Shown: positions 17,706 through 25,516 of the stretch, in pieces | Numbering within the stretch: position 1 is the first letter of the stretch | How the letters are laid out: every line of letters begins with the position of its first letter | Assembly (NCBI GenBank): GCA_902825845.1 | Contig: CADECM010000019.1 | Coordinates: 1 to 64,000 of the forward strand | Reading direction: 5' to 3' | DNA length: 64,000 nt | Source: an uncultured beta proteobacterium | Lineage (GTDB): Bacteria > Pseudomonadota > Gammaproteobacteria > Burkholderiales > SG8-41 | Made by a program: the position numbers and the translations under genes | Notes under the pieces: generated by a model | What the model saw: the letters and a program-made list of their open reading frames with translations, nothing else | Told to the model about the DNA's origin: nothing | The model's database searches: none

Positions 17706-18170
17706 TCAGGAAATTTTGACTTCCAGCGCCCTGGGTTTGGCTTTCTCGGACTTCGGCAGGGTCAGCGTCAGCATGCCTTCCTTGAAGTCGGCCCTGGCCC
17801 TGGCCTCATCCACGTTATCGGGCACGTCGAAACTGCGCATGAAGCTGCCATAGGAACGCTCGATCCGATGATAGCGTTTGCCCTTTTCCTCCTTTTCCTG
17901 TTTGCGTTCACCCTGAATCGTGAGCTGGCCATCTTCCACCGTGATTTTGACGTCTTCTTTTTTCACGTCCGGAATTTCAGCCTTGATGATGTAATCGCTG
18001 TCGGTTTCGCTGATGTCCACTGACGGCGCCCAGTCGATTGTGGTCATGCTGTCGTGTCCCGCATCGCCGCGCGTGAGCGGACGGCCAAACAGGCGATTCA
18101 GGCGTTGCGACATGTCTTCAAGCTCCTTGAAAGGATCCCACTTGTGCGGTTCCCTTTTGGTCAGGTTCAT
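17706..18170 (-). CDS. Small heat-shock protein, Hsp20/alpha-crystallin family
   Basis: A 154-residue holdase chaperone. After an N-terminal arm with WDPFKELEDMSQRLNRLFG comes the alpha-crystallin domain (about residues 45-135) with APSVDISETDSDYIIKAEIP and the A-x-x-x-n-GvL-like motif seen here as ADFKEGMLTLTLPK. The start is ATG 18170 (MNLTKREPHKW); a longer upstream frame is not family-like. Two FNR-type boxes lie 88 and 125 bp upstream, so low-oxygen induction is likely, shared with the divergent Usp gene. Confidence 0.92.
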   Translation of the reverse strand: MNLTKREPHKWDPFKELEDMSQRLNRLFGRPLTRGDAGHDSMTTIDWAPSVDISETDSDYIIKAEIPDVKKEDVKITVEDGQLTIQGERKQEKEEKGKRYHRIERSYGSFMRSFDVPDNVDEARARADFKEGMLTLTLPKSEKAKPRALEVKIS

Positions 18171-18257
18171 GGCTAGTCTCCAGTATGGACAAGTTGTCGG
18201 AAATGCCACGCATGAAACCATGCGTAAGCCATCTTAATGGCCGCATGGCAATGCGCC

Positions 18258-18271
18258 TTGATACATATCAA
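18258..18271. promoter_or_regulatory. Perfect FNR/ANR box
   Basis: TTGATACATATCAA matches TTGAT-N4-ATCAA exactly. It lies in the divergent region between hsp20 (88 bp) and a Usp gene (101 bp). Confidence 0.8.
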
Positions 18272-18294
18272 AATTCCGCGCGGGCAATGCCGGA

Positions 18295-18308
18295 TTGATC
18301 CAGGTCAA
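18295..18308. promoter_or_regulatory. Second FNR/ANR-type box
   Basis: TTGATCCAGGTCAA has one mismatch to the consensus. It lies 64 bp before the Usp start at 18372, 24 bp from the perfect box. The two boxes probably serve the two divergent genes. Confidence 0.65.
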
Positions 18309-18371
18309 TCCGGCACCGTGGACGCTGTCTAGTATGGCTGGGGCAGATGCTTCAATGGGGAGGTGACAATC

Positions 18372-18812
18372 ATGTACCAGCGCATCATGGTGGCGGTAGA
18401 CGGCAGCGCGACTTCGGAACGCGGCCTGAAGGAGGCCATCGGCTTTGCCGCGGATCAGAAGGCGAAACTGGCGATTGTCCATGTGGTCGACATCGTGGTT
18501 GTCTTTGGTGCCGGACAGTTCCCGGGAACGTATGTTGAGGCGACTCGGGAACTTGCGCGCAACATTATCGCGCGCGCACGCGAAACCGCGCGGACCGCCG
18601 GCATTGACGCGGAAATTCAATCGCCGGAGATCGTCACCAGCGATTATCATGTGGGTGACACCATTGCGGGTCTCGCGGGCGACTGGAATGCCGACCTGCT
18701 GGTGGTGGGAACCCATGGACGACGCGGCTTCAGCCGCATGTTGCTGGGCAGTGTCGCCGAGCGTATCGTGCGAATGGCACCCTGTCCGCTGCTGCTGGTG
18801 CGGGCGGCCTGA
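18372..18812 (+). CDS. Universal stress protein, tandem copy 1
   Basis: A 146-residue Usp domain (MYQRIMVAVDGSATSERGL) with the nucleotide motif GTHGRRGFSRMLLGSVAE and the ending APCPLLLVRAA. A strong GGGGAGG ribosome site precedes ATG 18372, which is preferred over an ATG three codons upstream. It is about two-thirds identical by eye to the next gene, so the two are a recent tandem duplication. Divergent from hsp20 with FNR boxes between. Confidence 0.92.
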   Translation: MYQRIMVAVDGSATSERGLKEAIGFAADQKAKLAIVHVVDIVVVFGAGQFPGTYVEATRELARNIIARARETARTAGIDAEIQSPEIVTSDYHVGDTIAGLAGDWNADLLVVGTHGRRGFSRMLLGSVAERIVRMAPCPLLLVRAA

Positions 18813-18847
18813 ATCGCTTTACACACAACACACCGGAGGGAGGTCCC

Positions 18848-19288
18848 ATGTATCAGCGCATTATGGTGGCAGTGGACGGCAGCGATACCGCCGAGCGGGG
18901 GCTGCAGGAGGCGATCAAGCTCGCCAGGGATCAGAAAGCGCGGCTCGCGATTGCGCATGTGATCGATATCGTGGTGGTGAACGGCGAGGAGGGTTTCTCG
19001 GAAACGGTGATGGATACCATGCGCGACTATGCGCGCGATACGCTCGACAAGGCGCGCAAGGCTGCAACGGATGCGGGCGTTGACGCCGACGTGCAAGCGC
19101 CGGAGATCGTCACCAGCGGCTACCGCGTTGCCGACAAGATCGTGGAGCTTGCGCGGGACTGGAAAGCCGATCTGCTGGTGATCGGCACGCACGGCCGCCG
19201 CGGCTTCAGCCGCATGCTGCTGGGCAGTGTCGCCGAGGGTGTGGTGCGGCTGGCGCCGTGCCCGTTGCTGCTGGTGCGCGGCGCGTAG
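18848..19288 (+). CDS. Universal stress protein, tandem copy 2
   Basis: A 146-residue Usp domain (MYQRIMVAVDGSDTAERGL) with GTHGRRGFSRMLLGSVAEGV and the ending APCPLLLVRGA. A GGAGGGAGG ribosome site precedes ATG 18848. It lies 35 bp downstream of copy 1 and shares nearly its full length. It most likely depends on the same FNR-controlled promoter. It converges with the iron-linked oxygenase gene at 19318. Confidence 0.92.
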   Translation: MYQRIMVAVDGSDTAERGLQEAIKLARDQKARLAIAHVIDIVVVNGEEGFSETVMDTMRDYARDTLDKARKAATDAGVDADVQAPEIVTSGYRVADKIVELARDWKADLLVIGTHGRRGFSRMLLGSVAEGVVRLAPCPLLLVRGA

Positions 19289-19317
19289 TCCGCCGCCGGC
19301 GGGCCCGGATCGTTCCG

Positions 19318-20001
19318 TTACGCGTTGGCCCACATGCGCAACAGGTTGTGGTAGCAGCCGGTCAGGCGTACCACTTCGGATGTGTCGCCGAGGCGATCGC
19401 GCAGGCCGAGGATGGACATATCGAGGTCGAACAGCAGACGGCGGCGGCCGCCGTCGCGGACCATGCTTTCAATCCAGAAGAACGAGGCGACGCGTGCGCC
19501 GTGCGTGACGGGCGTCACGCGGTGTACGCTGGAGGCTGGATAAAGGATCATGTCGCCTGCCGGCAGCTTTACGGACTGCGTGCCGAAGATGTCCTCAATC
19601 ACCAGCTCGCCGCCCTCGTATTCGGCCGGCTCGCTCAGAAAGAGCGTGGCGGACAGGTCGGTACGGACGTGCCGGCCGGTCGAAGCGTGCGTGCGCACGG
19701 CATTGTCCACGTGGTTGTCGAACACATTCGTGCCGCCGCGATAACAGTTGAATTGCGGCGGAAAAATCCGCCGCGGCAACGCCGCGGTGAAAAACAGCGC
19801 GCTCCTGCCCAGCGCTTCCAGAACGATGGCGCCGGCCTTGCGCGAGGCCGGCGCATCAATCGGAATCTGCAGGTTATTCTTGGCTTTTTCCGATTGCGTA
19901 CCGGCGGTGATGCGCCCGTCCGCCCATGCCGCGCCGGCGGTGATGCGGCGCGCTTCGTTCAACGCGTCGCGCGACAGGACTTCAGGGATGTGCAGCAGCA
20001 T
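19318..20001 (-). CDS. piuC: Fe(II)/2-oxoglutarate-dependent PKHD-type hydroxylase PiuC/YbiX
   Basis: A 227-residue oxygenase of the double-stranded beta-helix fold. The iron-binding H-x-D is in FDNHVDNAVRTH, the distal His in SSVHRVTPVTHGARV, and the 2-oxoglutarate Arg follows it. The N-terminal MLLHIPEVLSRDALNEAR and length match PiuC. Members are iron-regulated and sit beside catecholate siderophore receptors; the exact substrate is not settled. It starts 31 bp after the receptor gene on the same strand, so it is the last gene of the iron-uptake run. Confidence 0.9.
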   Translation of the reverse strand: MLLHIPEVLSRDALNEARRITAGAAWADGRITAGTQSEKAKNNLQIPIDAPASRKAGAIVLEALGRSALFFTAALPRRIFPPQFNCYRGGTNVFDNHVDNAVRTHASTGRHVRTDLSATLFLSEPAEYEGGELVIEDIFGTQSVKLPAGDMILYPASSVHRVTPVTHGARVASFFWIESMVRDGGRRRLLFDLDMSILGLRDRLGDTSEVVRLTGCYHNLLRMWANA

Positions 20002-20031
20002 GGGCGGGATCTCGGCGGGGCGGGTGTTGAA

Positions 20032-22332
20032 TCAGAATTTCAGTTCCGCGGTCAGAATCACCGTGCGCCGCGTGCCGGGTACGGTGAACGCGCCGTTGTC
20101 GTAGACCGCGTCGTAATAGAGTTTATTGAACAGGTTCTTTACGTTCAGCCGCAGCGCCCAGTTTTTTTGTTCGTAGGCGGCCATTGCATCCCAGCGTACG
20201 TACGAGGGCGCGGTGTTCGGCTTGTATTCTCCGTTCAATGTGGGCACGGCGCCGGTGCCGCTGGGGTTTACCGCCTCGCGATTGCCTTTCGCTTCGGCGC
20301 CGCCGCCGATCTTCCACGGCCCCGTGATGCGATAGCTGGTCCACACATTGGCGGTATATTTCGGCGTGTTGCGCGCGCGCTTGCCCGCATATTCGGGATT
20401 GGCGAAGGTGATTGCACCGGTGGCGGCATTGACGTTCTGCGCCACCTCCAGAATTTTGGCATTCATCAACGCCAGCCCCGCGAATACTTCCCAATCGGGT
20501 GTGATGCGCCCGGCCGCTTCCAGCTCGATGCCGTCGGTGCGGCGTTTTTCGGTGAGAATGGCCGCCGTTGATTCGAGGTCGGTATTGCGCTCCCAGGCTT
20601 TTGTGGCGCGGTACACCGCCGCGCGCAGCGCCAGATCGCCGTCCATCAGCAGCCACTTGGCGCCGAGCTCGAACACATCACTGCGTTCGGGCGGCAGCGC
20701 CGCCACCGCCAACTGGTTAAGGTCGGCCGTCGGGCTGAAGGAATCGCTCCAGGTGAAGTAGTAGTGGGTGTCAGCCGCCGGGTGAAACGACAGTGCCGCG
20801 CGATAACTGTTTTCGCCGTAGCGCAACGACGGGGAGGTGACGCTGCTGTAATCCGCATCCAGCTGATCACGCCGAATGCCCATCGTCGCCTTCCATTGGG
20901 GCGCAAACGTCACGCTGTCTTGCACATAAACCGCGTAAGAATTGCCCTTGAAATTTACGGGATTGCCGGCCACTGCCTCCTGATACGGCACATACGACGG
21001 CGCGGCAGCGCTGCCGAAGTTCTGCAGCGCCTTGCGATGGCCGTTTTCCTTGAGATATTCGACACCGGCGAGAATTTCATGCTTCATCCCGAGTGCCTGG
21101 AAGCGCGTATTGAAGTCGGATTGCAGCGTGAGGGTTTCGTAATTGGACGCTCTGGTCTGATTGCCGCCCACGCCGCCGAGCGCATTGGGCAGCGTGCTGA
21201 CATTGGGCGTTTTGGCCCAGTAACTGCGCTCGTAGTCACCACGGCGCAATTGCGTGCGCAACTGCGTGCCCGGTGCAAAATGATATTCGTGAACCAGCGT
21301 CGACAGGTTGGTGTCGCTGTTGTCGAAGGTACGGTCGATACCGAAAAACACGCTCGCGGGCAGTTGTTTGCCCGGCGCGCGCGTGGCGTTGTCGAATGAC
21401 ACGCCGTAGTCGGGGTTATCCCTGCCGCGGGCGTGGTAGTGGTTGATCCAGAACCGATTGTTGCTGTTCTGGTTCAGCGCCAGACTGATGGCGGCGCCCT
21501 TGCGGTGAAATTCCGCCTCGGTGCCGGTGGCGGGGTTTTCGCGCCAGCTGCCTTCGTCACGCTGCATCAGGTTGACGCGCAGCGCGGTATCCGCGCTGAA
21601 TGGCTTGTTCAGATCGGCGGTGGCTTCGCGATAACCACGATTGCCGGCGCTGCCGGTGAATTTGTACTGCTCGAACGGCAGCGGTGTCTTGCTCACCTGG
21701 TTAATGACGCCGCCGGCCTGCCCTCGTCCGAACAGCATGGCACCGGCGCCGCGCAGTACATCGATCTGTTCGAGATTGAAGGTTTCGCGGTTGTACTGCG
21801 CGGTATCGCGGATGCCGTCGAGATACAGGTCGCCGAAGGTGTAGAAACCGCGCAGATTCATGTTGTCGCCGGAGCGTCCGCCCTCTGCGGCATTGAACGT
21901 CAGTCCGGACACATTGCGCAGCGCTTCGCGCAGACTGCCCACCTGCTGCTGTTCCATCAGGCTGTTGGTAAGGGTGGTGACCGCCTGCGGGATGTCGTGC
22001 GGATCCTGCAACGTCTTGCCGGTGCGCGTGGTGGTGCCCAGTACGCCGTCTCGCGTTTCGCGCAGACTCTTGACGTTGACAGCCGGCAGGCTGACTTCAG
22101 CGGCGGGCGCCTGCGCCTGCGCCTGCTGCGGGGCGGGCAGCGTTTGTGAGCCTGCCTCCACGCAAGCGAGCGCAAGACCAAAAACAGTGGCCCCCAACGG
22201 CAGCAACCCCGGCATTGCCGATGTTTCGCTGCGCTCGGACACCGCTGCCGGCGCGGGCCTGTGCACCGTTGCCTGATCGATGAACAATTGTTGCATGACA
22301 GTAGCCAGGGGCCGTAATTGCGGGTGCTTCAC
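20032..22332 (-). CDS. piuA: TonB-dependent catecholate-type siderophore receptor
   Basis: A 766-residue outer-membrane receptor. After an unusual 40-residue N-terminal stretch comes a hydrophobic signal-like segment, then a plug domain (about residues 95-215) with DIPQAVTTLTNSLMEQQQ, NMNLRGFYTFGDLYLDGIRD and VLRGAGAMLFGRGQAGGVIN. A 22-strand-type barrel ends in the aromatic-final strand (TVILTAELKF). The family resembles Fiu/PiuA catecholate receptors, and piuC next to it supports that. A TonB box is not obvious. Iron control is inferred from the Fur-like box upstream of hemP. Confidence 0.88.
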   Translation of the reverse strand: MKHPQLRPLATVMQQLFIDQATVHRPAPAAVSERSETSAMPGLLPLGATVFGLALACVEAGSQTLPAPQQAQAQAPAAEVSLPAVNVKSLRETRDGVLGTTTRTGKTLQDPHDIPQAVTTLTNSLMEQQQVGSLREALRNVSGLTFNAAEGGRSGDNMNLRGFYTFGDLYLDGIRDTAQYNRETFNLEQIDVLRGAGAMLFGRGQAGGVINQVSKTPLPFEQYKFTGSAGNRGYREATADLNKPFSADTALRVNLMQRDEGSWRENPATGTEAEFHRKGAAISLALNQNSNNRFWINHYHARGRDNPDYGVSFDNATRAPGKQLPASVFFGIDRTFDNSDTNLSTLVHEYHFAPGTQLRTQLRRGDYERSYWAKTPNVSTLPNALGGVGGNQTRASNYETLTLQSDFNTRFQALGMKHEILAGVEYLKENGHRKALQNFGSAAAPSYVPYQEAVAGNPVNFKGNSYAVYVQDSVTFAPQWKATMGIRRDQLDADYSSVTSPSLRYGENSYRAALSFHPAADTHYYFTWSDSFSPTADLNQLAVAALPPERSDVFELGAKWLLMDGDLALRAAVYRATKAWERNTDLESTAAILTEKRRTDGIELEAAGRITPDWEVFAGLALMNAKILEVAQNVNAATGAITFANPEYAGKRARNTPKYTANVWTSYRITGPWKIGGGAEAKGNREAVNPSGTGAVPTLNGEYKPNTAPSYVRWDAMAAYEQKNWALRLNVKNLFNKLYYDAVYDNGAFTVPGTRRTVILTAELKF

Positions 22333-22416
22333 CAGCGTCTCCCTTCAAGAGATAAATGACAAAAGAGGTTTGGCTGGCTGCACAAGCTAAGCCTGTGTTG
22401 GCTGGCAGAGGGTCTA

Positions 22417-22448
22417 TATAACTAATTGATTATGTTGACATTTTTAAT
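22417..22448 (-). repeat. JE7, dispersed AT-rich junction element
   Basis: Core AATCAATTAGTTA on the minus strand, a perfect match to WATCAANNNNTTR. It supplies the TAA stop of the small gene at 22444 and lies between that gene and the siderophore receptor. Confidence 0.65.
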
Positions 22449-22719
22449 GTGCTCGTCGAGTCACGGACGGTGCTTCCGCTGCGAGCAGCGCGGACACGCG
22501 TTCGGCGTGAATGCGTTTCCATGCGTCGTGCAGCTTTTCGCAGGTCTCCTGCACCATCGGCGCAACACCGCCGCGTGGATGGTTCATCACGAATTCAAGC
22601 TGATGCAGCAATAGTTGGCTCAAGCGCGGGCAGCCGCTCTTGGCGTAATGGGTCGCGAGATATAGCGCCGCAACGAGCAGGTTTTCCAGCGGCGGCAGGT
22701 CAGCAGGGTTGGGGTTCAT
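22444..22719 (-). CDS. Small unknown protein in the exbBD operon
   Basis: A 91-residue cytosolic-looking protein (MNPNPADLPPLENLLVAALY, then an all-helical sequence with QLLLHQLEFVMNHPRGG and ETCEKLHDAWKRIH). A GGAG ribosome site supports ATG 22719 over ATG 22731. It lies 127 bp downstream of exbD and 111 bp upstream of the siderophore receptor on the same strand. I do not recognise a characterised family. Its position implies a role in iron uptake or its control. Confidence 0.6.
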   Translation of the reverse strand: MNPNPADLPPLENLLVAALYLATHYAKSGCPRLSQLLLHQLEFVMNHPRGGVAPMVQETCEKLHDAWKRIHAERVSALLAAEAPSVTRRAH

Positions 22720-22846
22720 GCAAGACTCCATTCAGGTAAGTGCAAACAAGCGTTTTGGGAACCGGCCCACAGGCGCCGACGCGCAGAGACACTGAAGAAA
22801 CGGCATGATCGCGCGGCTGGTGGAGGGGCCTTGCGTTGCGCAAGGA

Positions 22847-23269
22847 TCATCGTTGTTCGTCCGGTGCGGTTACGAACCCGATCTTGACCAGACCGGCGCG
22901 AGCCGCTGTGGACATGACTTGCGCGACGTTCTGATAGCGTACCGACGCATCGGCACGAATGTGCAATTCCGGCAGCGGTACCGCTGCAGCGGCCGTCTTC
23001 ATGCGTTGTGGCAGCTCGGCGGCGGGCACCTCCTCGCCATTCCAATACACGGTGCCGTCGGCTTGTATGCCCAACTGGATGTTGTCGGGGTGGGTCAAGT
23101 TGGGCGTGCTTGACGCCTTGGGCAGTTCGATCTTCACCGAATGGGTGAGCAGCGGTGCCGTCACGATAAAGATCACCAGCAGCACCAGCATCACGTCGAT
23201 CAGCGGCACCATGTTGATCTCCGCCATTGGCGCGCTTTCCGGCGCCTGGTTGAATCCGCCAAAAGCCAT
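22847..23269 (-). CDS. exbD: TonB-complex energy-transducing protein ExbD
   Basis: A 140-residue inner-membrane protein with one N-terminal helix (VPLIDVMLVLLVIFIVTAPL, about 20-40) containing the conserved membrane Asp that carries protons. A periplasmic domain follows (LHIRADASVRYQNVAQVMS). ATG 23269 begins two bases after the exbB stop; a TTG two codons upstream also exists. With ExbB it converts proton-motive force into TonB movement. Confidence 0.92.
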   Translation of the reverse strand: MAFGGFNQAPESAPMAEINMVPLIDVMLVLLVIFIVTAPLLTHSVKIELPKASSTPNLTHPDNIQLGIQADGTVYWNGEEVPAAELPQRMKTAAAAVPLPELHIRADASVRYQNVAQVMSTAARAGLVKIGFVTAPDEQR

Positions 23270-23271
23270 GA

Positions 23272-24006
23272 TCAATGCCCCCGCCCCGCAACAACCGGTT
23301 TCAGTACGGGCGCGGCCGGTGCGTCGCTGCTGTGCGCGCCGGTGGTGAGAAACGAATACAAATCATGCGCGAACGAGTCAAGACGCGCCAGCACCAGGCG
23401 ATTGCCACGAACCATGGTGTTGTAGGCGAGCACCGCGGGTATTGCCACTGCCAGTCCCAGCGCGGTCATCACCAGCGCCTCGCCCACAGGGCCCGCCACC
23501 TTGTCGAGCGTGCCCTGCCCGCTGAGACCGATGTTGACCAGTGCGTGATAGACGCCGCACACCGTGCCAAACAATCCCACGAACGGCGCCGTGCTTCCTA
23601 CCGACGCCAGCACGGTGAGGCCCGATTCCATGCGCGAGGTCTCCTCGTCGATGACGCGGCGCATGGCGCGCGTGAGGAATTCGGCGGTGCTGCCCGCTTC
23701 ATCGAGTTTGCGCGTGCCGTGCTGATGATGGCGTACCGCGGCCAGACCATGCCATGTCAGATGCGAAAACGGCTCGGCGGGATGATGGTCGTCCAGATGC
23801 TTGCCCACCGCCTGTAGAGACGGCGCATTCCAGAACGTCTGGAGAAACCGCGCCGAGCGCCGCCGTATGAGCAGAAACTGCAACGCCTTGGTGAAAATCA
23901 ATATCCACGTCGCCAGCGACATCAGCAACAACAACGTCAGAATTGCCTTGCCCACGCCGTCGGTCTGCGACAAGAACCCCACCAGTCCTGCTGTCTGTGT
24001 TGCCAT
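23272..24006 (-). CDS. exbB: TonB-complex proton channel protein ExbB
   Basis: A 244-residue MotA/TolQ/ExbB protein with three membrane segments: ILTLLLLMSLATWILIFTKA near residue 20, then FVGLFGTVCGVYHALVNIG and ALVMTALGLAVAIPAVLAYN. The TVASVGSTAPFVGLFGT region carries the channel motif. ATG 24006 gives the family N terminus MATQTAGLVGFL; a 47-codon upstream extension overlaps tonB and is not real. Eight bases separate it from the tonB stop. Confidence 0.92.
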   Translation of the reverse strand: MATQTAGLVGFLSQTDGVGKAILTLLLLMSLATWILIFTKALQFLLIRRRSARFLQTFWNAPSLQAVGKHLDDHHPAEPFSHLTWHGLAAVRHHQHGTRKLDEAGSTAEFLTRAMRRVIDEETSRMESGLTVLASVGSTAPFVGLFGTVCGVYHALVNIGLSGQGTLDKVAGPVGEALVMTALGLAVAIPAVLAYNTMVRGNRLVLARLDSFAHDLYSFLTTGAHSSDAPAAPVLKPVVAGRGH

Positions 24007-24014
24007 GGTTGCTT

Positions 24015-24731
24015 TCAGTTCTCCAAAGTAAAGGTAATCGGCACCAGCACCCATGCCGCCAGCGGCTGCTCGCCCTGGCGTGCGGGCACAAAGCGCCAAC
24101 GGCGCACCGCATCGAGCGCCGCCTGATCGAGTTCGTCGTAACCGCAACCCGTGCGCAGTTGCACGGTCTGTGCGCTGCCGCCGGCGCTGACAAACACACG
24201 CAGCACCACCGTGCCGTGATGTCCCTGCCGGCGCGCCAGACGCGGGTAGGGCGGCGGCGGATTGTTGAGGTAGGCTGCGTTGAAGTTGGGAGCGACTACA
24301 GCTTTGGGCGCGGGTGGAGCGGGTGGCGCCGCCGCAGCCGCTGGCGCCGCTACGGCCGGCGGCAGTGTTTCCGCCGCCGGCGCGGGCGCTACCGGTGTCG
24401 GCGGCGGCAGCGCCACGGTTTCGCTCGCTTGCGCGTCCGGCGCAGCCGCGAGCACGGCCGGCGGCGGCGCGAGCATGGTCGGCGGCGGCGTGCGTGCAGG
24501 TTTCATCGGCAGCGGCTTGGGCGGCGTGGTCACGGCGGGCGCAGGCGGCGCGATGAGGTTCACCATCAGCGGCACCGCTTTGGCGATGGCGGTGCGCGAC
24601 GGCTCGTGGCTCAGCAAAGCGCCGAGAGCGGCCACATGCAGCAGCAGCGCGATGGCGATTCCAGCAAGCTTGTCCATACGCGCGTGATCGCCATGCGCGG
24701 CGGCGGCACCGTGGGCAAATACCGATTGCAT
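24015..24731 (-). CDS. tonB: TonB energy-transduction protein
   Basis: A 238-residue TonB. One membrane anchor (GIAIALLLHVAALGALL, with the conserved His, about residues 24-40) is followed by a long Pro/Ala-rich periplasmic spacer and a C-terminal domain with YPRLARRQGHHGTVVLRVFV and LDAVRRWRFVPARQG. It spans the periplasm to power outer-membrane receptors such as the one at 20032. Its start overlaps the stop of a 30-residue upstream frame (TGATG), so translation is coupled. Confidence 0.92.
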   Translation of the reverse strand: MQSVFAHGAAAAHGDHARMDKLAGIAIALLLHVAALGALLSHEPSRTAIAKAVPLMVNLIAPPAPAVTTPPKPLPMKPARTPPPTMLAPPPAVLAAAPDAQASETVALPPPTPVAPAPAAETLPPAVAAPAAAAAPPAPPAPKAVVAPNFNAAYLNNPPPPYPRLARRQGHHGTVVLRVFVSAGGSAQTVQLRTGCGYDELDQAALDAVRRWRFVPARQGEQPLAAWVLVPITFTLEN

Positions 24732-24823
24732 CAGACCGTGCCCAGCACGAAGGGCGCGAGCGCGCCCAGCGTCAGAATCAATGCGAATATCAGGGTAAAT
24801 CGCCAGTCGTCGTTCATCGCCAT
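24731..24823 (-). CDS. Putative 30-residue membrane microprotein upstream of tonB
   Basis: Frame ATG 24823 to TGA 24731 encodes MAMNDDWRFTLIFALILTLG followed by ALAPFVLGTV, a single hydrophobic helix with a charged N terminus. Its stop overlaps the tonB start (TGATG), typical of coupled real genes. It lies between hemP and tonB on the same strand. No named family is recognised. It could be a small subunit of the TonB complex or a leader frame that couples tonB translation. Confidence 0.5.
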   Translation of the reverse strand: MAMNDDWRFTLIFALILTLGALAPFVLGTV

Positions 24824-24925
24824 TCCGGGTTGCCGAGTGGGGATGCCGTGGCTGGCTAGCAGGGCGCTGGAGGAGGCGTGAGCGCGCGTTGGCTGGCTGG
24901 GCAGGTTAAGTCAGTTTTACGATCA

Positions 24926-25117
24926 CTACTTCGTCAAAATCAATTTGCCTTTACTGGTGCGGCGCAATCGGTAACGCTCGCCGTTGTGGCTGATGACAAT
25001 TTCAATCGTGCCCGCGAACAGTTGTTCGGCATTCACGGTTTTACTGGCGCAACCCGGTTGCGGCGCACCGACGCGTGCAGTGCCATCGGCGGCAGGGCGG
25101 TATGTATTTTCAGCCAT
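24926..25117 (-). CDS. hemP: Hemin uptake protein HemP
   Basis: A 63-residue protein whose C-terminal part has the HemP signature RYRLRRTSKGKLILTK, after VNAEQLFAGTIEIVISHNGE. Start ATG 25117 (MAENTYRP) is preferred to an in-frame upstream start. HemP is small, iron-repressed and typically heads haem- or iron-uptake operons; in some species it acts as a regulator of haem genes. Here it is the first gene before the microprotein, tonB and exbBD. A Fur-like box is 221 bp upstream. Confidence 0.9.
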   Translation of the reverse strand: MAENTYRPAADGTARVGAPQPGCASKTVNAEQLFAGTIEIVISHNGERYRLRRTSKGKLILTK

Positions 25118-25258
25118 GGGACTGGTCTGGCCACCGTAGGCTGACCGGCGCAGGCCCATGCGCATGGTCTACATATCGAGTGGACGAACAGTGCGCAGCG
25201 CATTTGAGTGGCGCATGCAGAGCCGGCGCGGTGACAGAGCTGGCGTAGATGATGTATG

Positions 25259-25286
25259 AGAAAGATTGCATAAACAATGAGTTATA
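25259..25286 (+). repeat. JE8, dispersed AT-rich junction element
   Basis: Core AAACAATGAGTTA on the plus strand with AAAGATTGCAT on its 5' side. It lies in the hemP promoter region, about 50 bp from the Fur-like box. Confidence 0.55.
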
Positions 25287-25337
25287 GAGCCAATGCCTAT
25301 CCTCGCGGACTTTCGGTATCATTGGGTAATTAGTGGA

Positions 25338-25356
25338 ACGAGAATCATTATCATTT
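25338..25356. promoter_or_regulatory. Fur-like iron box
   Basis: CGAGAATCATTATCATTTG fits the 7-1-7 Fur pattern TGATAAT-N-ATTATCA with the right half exact and the left half differing at two positions. It is the only such site found and lies upstream of hemP and the tonB operon, where ferric uptake control is expected. Confidence 0.65.
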
Positions 25357-25516
25357 GTAGAAGGCGCTTTGGTCAAGCCCTTTCTTGCTGAAATAGTGAA
25401 ATCTTTTGCATGACAGTCGGAATGCCCTTGCGCGACATCCAACTCTGACATGCTCGCGGCAGTGCAACCGAACGAAGCGCTGTGTCCGCCGTGCACTGGG
25501 ATCAGACGCTGGTTTG

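Larger units (their letters stand above)
25118..25516. other. Intergenic promoter region of the iron-uptake operon
   Basis: About 400 bp between hemP and the alcohol dehydrogenase pseudogene. It holds JE8 (25259-25286) and the Fur-like box (25338-25356). The frames that cross it have no similarity to known proteins. Confidence 0.5.
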
